From an uncultured Lachnospiraceae bacterium (GTDB lineage: Bacteria; Bacillota; Clostridia; Lachnospirales; Lachnospiraceae): 64,000 nucleotides of DNA. Made by a program: the position numbers and the translations under genes. Location: positions 1 through 64,000 of the forward strand of contig CAJTXA010000009.1 of NCBI GenBank assembly GCA_910579865.1, written 5' to 3'. Below are positions 60,240-64,000 of this stretch, in pieces. A model generated the notes under the pieces. That model saw nothing but the letters and a program-made list of their open reading frames with translations. It was not told the DNA's origin and searched no databases. Within the stretch, counting starts at the first letter, position 1; every line of letters begins with the position of its first letter.

Positions 60240-61085
60240 TTAGTTTGTTTTAAAACCTTCTCCAATTGTTTCATTGGATTCTAGGATAATAAAAAAAGAG
60301 GCTGGATCTGCTTTTTTAATGGCGTTTTTTAGAGGATATACTTGTTTGTTGTTGCAGGCACACATGATTACCTGTTTTTCTGATTTGGAATAGCCTCCAT
60401 AGGCAGTTAAAATGGTGCATCCTCGTTTGGAGATTTGATCAATGATTTGGCAGATAAGATCACCTTTTTCTGTAACGATAAGTGCTAATTTGCCAGCATC
60501 CATACCATACATGAGTTTGTCGATAACAAGAGAGGAAAGATAGCTTGTGATGATGCCATAGATAATGCCATCGGTGTCTTTTAGGATAAGGCCGCCTAGT
60601 AGGACGATTATGGTGTCGGAAAGAAAGATAATTCGTCCAAGTGGCAGATGAGGGTGTTTGGTTTTTACGGACATAGTGATAAAGTCCATTCCTCCTGTGG
60701 AGGTGCCTGATAGATAGATAATTGCATAACCAAGACCACAAAGCACTCCTGTACAGATGGCAGCTAGAAGACGGTCGCCCGTGTAGATTGGAAAGAATGG
60801 GGCGATTAAATCGAGCGCAAGTGAGGAGAAGAACAGGCAGCGGATGGAGCGAAAGAAAAAGGATTTTCCTAGTAGTTTGTAGCAAAGGCAGGCGACAGGA
60901 ATATTTAAAAGAAGGATCATGGTTCCTACTGGGATTTGAAATAGATAGTAGAATAGGGCAGCTATACCAGAAAAGCCTGTCATAGGAAAGGCTGCTTGAA
61001 GTGCAAAGCTGTGGATGCCAAAAGCGGCTAAAAGAGAACCACAAAGTTCAGGGAGAAGTTCTTTTTGGATTTGTTTTGTTGTCAT
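60240..61085 (-). CDS. YitT-family membrane protein
   Basis: 281 residues. An N-terminal DUF161 membrane region with about five helices (15-200; GYAIIYLSGTSTGGMDFITM is the signature) and a cytoplasmic DUF2179 domain (about 205-275; LALIVTEKGDLICQIIDQ, RGCTILTAYGGYS). Function not established for the family; roles in transport or nucleotide sensing have been suggested. It converges on the ABC exporter genes and is divergent from the LytTR gene. Confidence 0.92.
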   Translation of the reverse strand: MTTKQIQKELLPELCGSLLAAFGIHSFALQAAFPMTGFSGIAALFYYLFQIPVGTMILLLNIPVACLCYKLLGKSFFFRSIRCLFFSSLALDLIAPFFPIYTGDRLLAAICTGVLCGLGYAIIYLSGTSTGGMDFITMSVKTKHPHLPLGRIIFLSDTIIVLLGGLILKDTDGIIYGIITSYLSSLVIDKLMYGMDAGKLALIVTEKGDLICQIIDQISKRGCTILTAYGGYSKSEKQVIMCACNNKQVYPLKNAIKKADPASFFIILESNETIGEGFKTN

Positions 61086-61198
61086 AATGGATAATCAGCT
61101 CCTTTTAATTGGTTTATTTGTGATTGATAATTGTTATTATATACAATTTCTGAAAAAATACAAGAAAAGTGGGATTTTCAGGGAAAGTGGGGATAAAA

Positions 61199-61912
61199 AT
61201 GATTCGTATTGGGATATATGATGAAGATAAAGCTGCTTGTCAGAGAACTTGGCAATGTGTTATGGAGATAAAGAAAAATCCAGATATAATGGTAAGTCAG
61301 ATTGATATGCAAAGTTTGGTACTTGCGATGGAAGAGAGTATGTTTGACTTTCATATATTGATATTGGAAGTGATTTCATCAGAGGTGGATGTACTTCAGG
61401 TGGTTTCTTGGATTAATGAAAAGTTTCCAGATTGCCGGATTATTTATCTTACGGATCAGAGTGATTATGTTTCTAGGGTGTATGAGACAGAGCATTGTTA
61501 TTTTGTGTGGAAACGAGAGATGGAGCAGGTGATGCCATTGGCTTTGTATAAGGCTTTGAAATGGATTGAATTGGAAGGGGTTCAATATCTTCAGGTGATT
61601 TGTGATAGAAGGCATGTTGAAATTCCAATTAGTCAAATTCTTTATATTGAGCGTTCGCAGCATCGGTGCAGGATTGTTACTTTTAGGGATGAATATGAAA
61701 GTTATCTTTCTTTGAAATATTTGATAAGTCAGTTGCCAAAGTATTTTGTGCGGTGCCATACGGGGTATTTGGTGAATGGGAAGTTTATTGAACGGTTGTC
61801 GGGGAAAGGAATGGTGCTTGGGAGAGTTGGGGAGAAGCGGGTGCAGTTGCCGATTGGACGGAGCTATTCGGATGGGGTGAAGGAGGTGTATCGGAGGTAT
61901 TCTGGGAAGTAG
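61199..61912 (+). CDS. LytTR response regulator with Asp-to-Glu receiver
   Basis: 237 residues from the ATG at 61199 (MIRIGIYDEDKA), after GGGGAT. Receiver-like domain (about 1-118): the acidic pocket DED is present, but the strand that should end in LD reads HILILEV, putting Glu57 at the phospho-acceptor position. LytTR DNA-binding domain (about 135-235; ISQILYIERSQHRCRI, LPKYFVRCHTGYLVN). No histidine kinase is adjacent. A Glu can mimic phospho-Asp, so it may be constitutively active or controlled without phosphorylation. The 3' end is noticeably GC-rich. Confidence 0.88.
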   Translation: MIRIGIYDEDKAACQRTWQCVMEIKKNPDIMVSQIDMQSLVLAMEESMFDFHILILEVISSEVDVLQVVSWINEKFPDCRIIYLTDQSDYVSRVYETEHCYFVWKREMEQVMPLALYKALKWIELEGVQYLQVICDRRHVEIPISQILYIERSQHRCRIVTFRDEYESYLSLKYLISQLPKYFVRCHTGYLVNGKFIERLSGKGMVLGRVGEKRVQLPIGRSYSDGVKEVYRRYSGK

Positions 61913-61947
61913 ATGAGGGGGAGGTTTTCAATGGCGGGGGGACGCTT

Positions 61948-62120
61948 GGGGGCTGGGTAAACGTCTCGTTCTAGGCGGGCAAAAGTTCCGAGAAGCTAAC
62001 CCCTAAGAACGGCTAAACTTATCATATGGGAATTCTTCGTTAAGCCGTTCTAAGGGGTGGATCTTCTCTCCACAAAAAACTGCCCTGATATGCCTAGAAC
62101 AAGACATTTACCCAGCTCCC
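61948..62120. ncRNA. 173-nt long-hairpin element, structured RNA or MITE
   Basis: Outer arms 61948-61976 and 62092-62120 pair over 29 positions with three non-Watson-Crick sites; inner arms 62000-62016 and 62040-62057 pair again (CCCCTAAGAACGG core). A central asymmetric region between them contains GAGAAG/CTTCTC and a GTGGA/TCCAC mini-hairpin. On the minus strand two of the three outer mismatches become G-U, so a minus-strand RNA would fold slightly better. No ORF. It is GC-rich against its surroundings. A 6S-like RNA or a miniature mobile repeat are both possible; direction and ends of transcription are not shown. Confidence 0.6.
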
Positions 62121-62196
62121 AGGCTGTTTTCTGGCTTTTGTTGGTTTAGAAAAGAGCGTTTTTGAGAGAAGAGTATAAAAAATTTAAAAAAGGTGC

Positions 62197-62225
62197 TTGC
62201 ATTTTTGAAATAAGTGTGGTATAGT
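62197..62225 (+). promoter_or_regulatory. Promoter of the tRNA cluster
   Basis: TTGCAT (62197-62202), 17-base spacer, TATAGT (62220-62225), 36 bases before tRNA-Tyr. Confidence 0.85.
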
Positions 62226-62260
62226 TTATTTCTGTCAGAGTTATTATTGTTTTGAGAAAT

Positions 62261-62342
62261 GGATGGATTCCCGAGAGGCCAAAGGGGACAGACTGTAAAT
62301 CTGCTGCAAATTGCTTCGGTGGTTCGAATCCACCTCCATCCA
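62261..62342 (+). tRNA. tRNA-Tyr (GTA)
   Basis: Acceptor GGATGGA/TCCATCC, anticodon GTA in ACTGTAAATC, a long variable arm as expected for bacterial tRNA-Tyr, T-loop GGTTCGAATCC and discriminator A. CCA is not encoded beyond the first bases. Confidence 0.97.
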
Positions 62343-62348
62343 TTTAGT

Positions 62349-62432
62349 GCCGGCGTGGCGGAACAGGCAGACGCGCAGGACTTAAAATCCTGTTGTGGCA
62401 ACACAGTACCGGTTCGATTCCGGTCGCCGGCA
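62349..62432 (+). tRNA. tRNA-Leu (TAA)
   Basis: Acceptor GCCGGCG/CGCCGGC, anticodon TAA in ACTTAAAATC, long variable arm TGTGGCAACACA and T-loop GGTTCGATTCC. Six bases after tRNA-Tyr. Confidence 0.97.
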
Positions 62433-62474
62433 TTTTGTAAAGGCGAGTCGTTTTTACAAAGTATTATAGTTTAT

Positions 62475-62548
62475 GCGTGCGTAGCTCAGTTGGATAGAGC
62501 GTCTGGCTACGGACCAGAAGGTCGTGGGTTCGAATCCTGTCGCACGCA
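62475..62548 (+). tRNA. tRNA-Arg (ACG)
   Basis: Acceptor GCGTGCG/CGCACGC, anticodon ACG in GGCTACGGACC and T-loop GGTTCGAATCC. The wobble A34 would be edited to inosine by TadA. Confidence 0.97.
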
Positions 62549-62563
62549 GTATGAAAAGGATTA

Positions 62564-62592
62564 CCTAACTAGAGTTTTAGTTAGGTTTTTTT
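62564..62592 (+). terminator. Terminator after the tRNA cluster
   Basis: CCTAACT (62564-62570) with AGTTAGG (62579-62585), then TTTTTTT. Confidence 0.9.
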
Positions 62593-62616
62593 GTACTTTG
62601 GAAGGCGGAAAAATAG

Positions 62617-63081
62617 ATGACAAAAAAAGAATTTTTGGAACAACTAGAAGATGCTTTGGCAGGTGAAGTACCAAATTCTGTAGTATATGATAATAAGCAA
62701 TACTATTCAAAATATATTGATGCTGAATTGTGGAAGGGTAGAGAGGAAAAAGAAATTTTTGAAGAGTTAGGAAATCCTCGCCTTTTAGCAAAAACTGTAA
62801 TTGATATGCAAGGCGGAGGATTTTTTTCTGCTTCACATGATACTGCATATGAGAATTATAGGACAGTGGAAGAGGAAGAACAAAAAGTAGAACACGGGAA
62901 ACGACCATTTTATCAAAGTAATCGTTTTGCAGGAATATTTGCGGGAATTGTTGGGGTATTATTTATTTTTTTAATAGTAAGACTAGTGGCTGGAGTAACT
63001 GCTTTGGCAATACGTTATGCATGGCCTGTTTTATTAGTCTTTCTTATATGGATTATAGGAAAACATTATTTGAAAAAATAG
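62617..63081 (+). CDS. DUF1700-like (HAAS-domain) membrane protein
   Basis: 154 residues. The N-terminal helical domain MTKKEFLEQLEDALAGEVP...YYSKYIDAELWKGREEKEIFEELGNPRLLAKTVID (about 1-65) matches the HAAS/DUF1700 pattern, including the EELGNP turn. A polar linker is followed by two membrane helices (about 108-130 and 133-150). Such proteins often accompany PadR-type regulators and export functions, but none is adjacent. GGAAGG lies upstream of the start, and the gene begins 24 bases after the tRNA terminator. Confidence 0.8.
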   Translation: MTKKEFLEQLEDALAGEVPNSVVYDNKQYYSKYIDAELWKGREEKEIFEELGNPRLLAKTVIDMQGGGFFSASHDTAYENYRTVEEEEQKVEHGKRPFYQSNRFAGIFAGIVGVLFIFLIVRLVAGVTALAIRYAWPVLLVFLIWIIGKHYLKK

Positions 63082-63154
63082 AGTGAATAAAATAAAAGAA
63101 GTGAGGAATACTATTTCTTGTAACTAATAAATATCTTTTTAGGAGGTAATTATC

Positions 63155-63349
63155 ATGGCAAACAAGAATAGTACTCAAGAGCAGAATAAGTCACAGAACA
63201 CAACATCACAGAATGGATATAGTAATTCAAATCAGAATAATTCCAGTCAAAATAGCAACAATTCTTCTTCTAGCAATGCATCTGGAAGCAGCTCACAGAA
63301 TAAGTCTCAAAATAAATCACAGAATAGCTCCAAAAATTGTGATAGATAA
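63155..63349 (+). CDS. Small Asn/Ser/Gln-rich low-complexity protein
   Basis: 64 residues: start MANKNSTQEQNKSQ, then mostly Asn, Ser, Gln and Lys with no hydrophobic segment, ending SSKNCDR with one Cys. A textbook ribosome site (TAGGAGGTAATTATC) precedes the ATG and a strong terminator follows, so it is very likely translated despite its simplicity. No family recognised. It is predicted to be disordered and soluble; a storage, spore-related or phase-separating role is only speculation. Confidence 0.75.
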   Translation: MANKNSTQEQNKSQNTTSQNGYSNSNQNNSSQNSNNSSSSNASGSSSQNKSQNKSQNSSKNCDR

Positions 63350-63405
63350 AAAAAGTGAGCAAACAACGGATAGTATGCTTTGCAAATTATCCTTATGTTA
63401 AGAAG

Positions 63406-63446
63406 AACGCAGGACTGCATAAATGGCTGCAATCCTGCGTTTTTTA
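63406..63446 (+). terminator. Terminator after the Asn/Ser/Gln-rich gene
   Basis: AACGCAGGACTGCA (63406-63419) pairs with TGCAATCCTGCGTT (63428-63441), one mismatch, then TTTTT. Confidence 0.9.
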
Positions 63447-63559
63447 TATATTTTATTTGATGATACATAGTTAGATTATCTCACAAGAAAACAGAAAAAG
63501 GAATATAATAATAATGGGGAATTGTATTAGTTGGGGTTGAACTGCCGGAGGTGGGAACT

Positions 63560-63865
63560 ATGAAAGTAATTACAGTGATAGAGGCGAAAGAGCAGGAAGC
63601 AAAAGAAAATAATATGGTTCTGGATATACGACCAGCAGAATATTATCAGGATTATCACATACCAGAGGCAGTAAATATTCCTTATGATAAGGTAGAAGAG
63701 GGAAATTATTGTCTGCCAGATGAATACAATTATTTGGTTTATTGTGAGCATGGTACACAAAGTATGACTGCTGGAAGAATATTAGAAGCAGATCAATTTC
63801 AAGCAATGCCAGTAATTGGTGGAATGACTGCTTATTATGATTGGATGAATAAACAAGAAAAATAA
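63560..63865 (+). CDS. Single-domain rhodanese-like protein
   Basis: 101 residues from the ATG at 63560, with GGAGGTG upstream. It has the rhodanese fold: VLDIRPAEYYQDYHIPEAVNIPYD and the active-site loop YCEHGTQSMTA with the catalytic Cys, then GGMTAYYDW. It would carry sulfane sulfur as a persulfide. The partner is unknown. A phosphodiesterase-like gene starts 92 bases downstream. Confidence 0.9.
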   Translation: MKVITVIEAKEQEAKENNMVLDIRPAEYYQDYHIPEAVNIPYDKVEEGNYCLPDEYNYLVYCEHGTQSMTAGRILEADQFQAMPVIGGMTAYYDWMNKQEK

Positions 63866-63892
63866 AAATAAGGTACAGCATGTTAAATAAAA

Positions 63893-63918
63893 TCAGATGG
63901 GCATATAAGTCCATCTGA
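63893..63918 (+). terminator. Possible weak terminator after the rhodanese gene
   Basis: TCAGATGG (63893-63900) pairs with CCATCTGA (63911-63918); only CTTT follows, so termination may be partial. Confidence 0.45.
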
Positions 63919-63957
63919 CTTTGAAAAAAGAAAATTTAATAAAAGGGAGAGAAAAAA

Positions 63958-64000
63958 ATGAGATATCTATTTGCATCGGATCTACATGGTTCTGCTTATT
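63958..64000 (+). CDS. Metallophosphoesterase (YfcE-like), 5' end only
   Basis: The window ends 14 codons into this gene. AAGGGAGAG stands before the ATG at 63958, and the translation starts MRYLFASDLHGSAY, in which SDLHGS is the first metal-binding motif of YfcE/YmdB-like phosphodiesterases. The rest is outside the window, so only the family can be suggested. Confidence 0.65.
   Translation, partial: MRYLFASDLHGSAY

Noticed and set aside
60460..61044. A 194-residue minus-strand ORF
   Set aside because: It lies in another frame of the yitT gene, whose own frame has clear family signatures.
1..64000. CRISPR arrays, rRNA genes and classical riboswitches
   Set aside because: No spaced short repeats, no rRNA sequence and no recognisable riboswitch core were seen on reading; a covariance-model scan could still find weak cases.

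Overview
The window is low-GC Gram-positive DNA that best fits an anaerobic, probably motile and spore-forming member of the Lachnospiraceae (Clostridium cluster XIVa). The evidence is AT-rich codon use, strong AGGAGG ribosome sites, sporulation genes (spoVT, yabP, yabQ, spoIIE), a YjfB-type motility-associated protein, a stand-alone MsmK/UgpC sugar-ABC ATPase and a PL9 pectate lyase. No species is claimed.

Layout. 1-2.1 kb is one end of a Tn916-type integrative element: an IS3-family transposase tail, an excisionase remnant cut by that IS, and the integrase. It abuts the start codon of a low-molecular-weight (LMW) phosphatase gene, the likely attachment target. 2.1-8.8 kb is a housekeeping run: ywlC, a phosphatase-fold protein without catalytic residues, rpiB, upp, dCMP deaminase, a DUF402 protein, an acyl-ACP thioesterase, cvfB and ridA. 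9.1-13.4 kb holds the pectate lyase, a convergent yjfB, msmK and a metallophosphoesterase. 13.6-19.1 kb is a CdaR-type regulator, then ftsE-ftsX-pcsB-ctpA (cell-wall hydrolysis at division). 19.3-21.5 kb is ilvBN. 21.7-23.25 kb is an IS607-type element with a broken recombinase and an intact TnpB, inserted just before a pair of coiled-coil genes of unknown function. 25.3-28.3 kb is csoR-copA (copper efflux) with a CsoR-type palindrome inside the promoter.

28.4-31.4 kb is an accessory island: an AbiE-type toxin/antitoxin pair behind two operator-like inverted repeats, enclosed by a perfect 65-bp direct repeat and bordered by decayed ORFs and an integrase relic. 31.4-44.8 kb contains SOS-box-preceded uvrB and uvrA, a membrane protein resembling signal peptidase II, an FMN flavoprotein, pyrG, ftsH, uvrC and an SDR reductase. 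45-54 kb matches the Bacillus spoVT-to-ftsH neighbourhood: spoVT, hup, rqcP, yabP, yabQ, divIC, spoIIE, tilS, hpt, ftsH. 54.4-61.9 kb has a GH13 amylase, a heterodimeric ABC exporter, a YitT protein and a LytTR regulator whose phospho-acceptor Asp is Glu. 61.95-62.12 kb is a 173-nt long-hairpin element just before a tRNA-Tyr/Leu/Arg cluster. The window closes with a DUF1700-type protein, a tiny Asn/Ser/Gln-rich protein, a rhodanese and the first codons of a metallophosphoesterase.

The least explained items are the 173-nt hairpin, the 65-bp repeat pair around the AbiE locus, the catalytically empty phosphatase in the ywlE position, the likely internal start that would release a CopZ-like chaperone from copA, and the coiled-coil pair at 23.3-25.2 kb.
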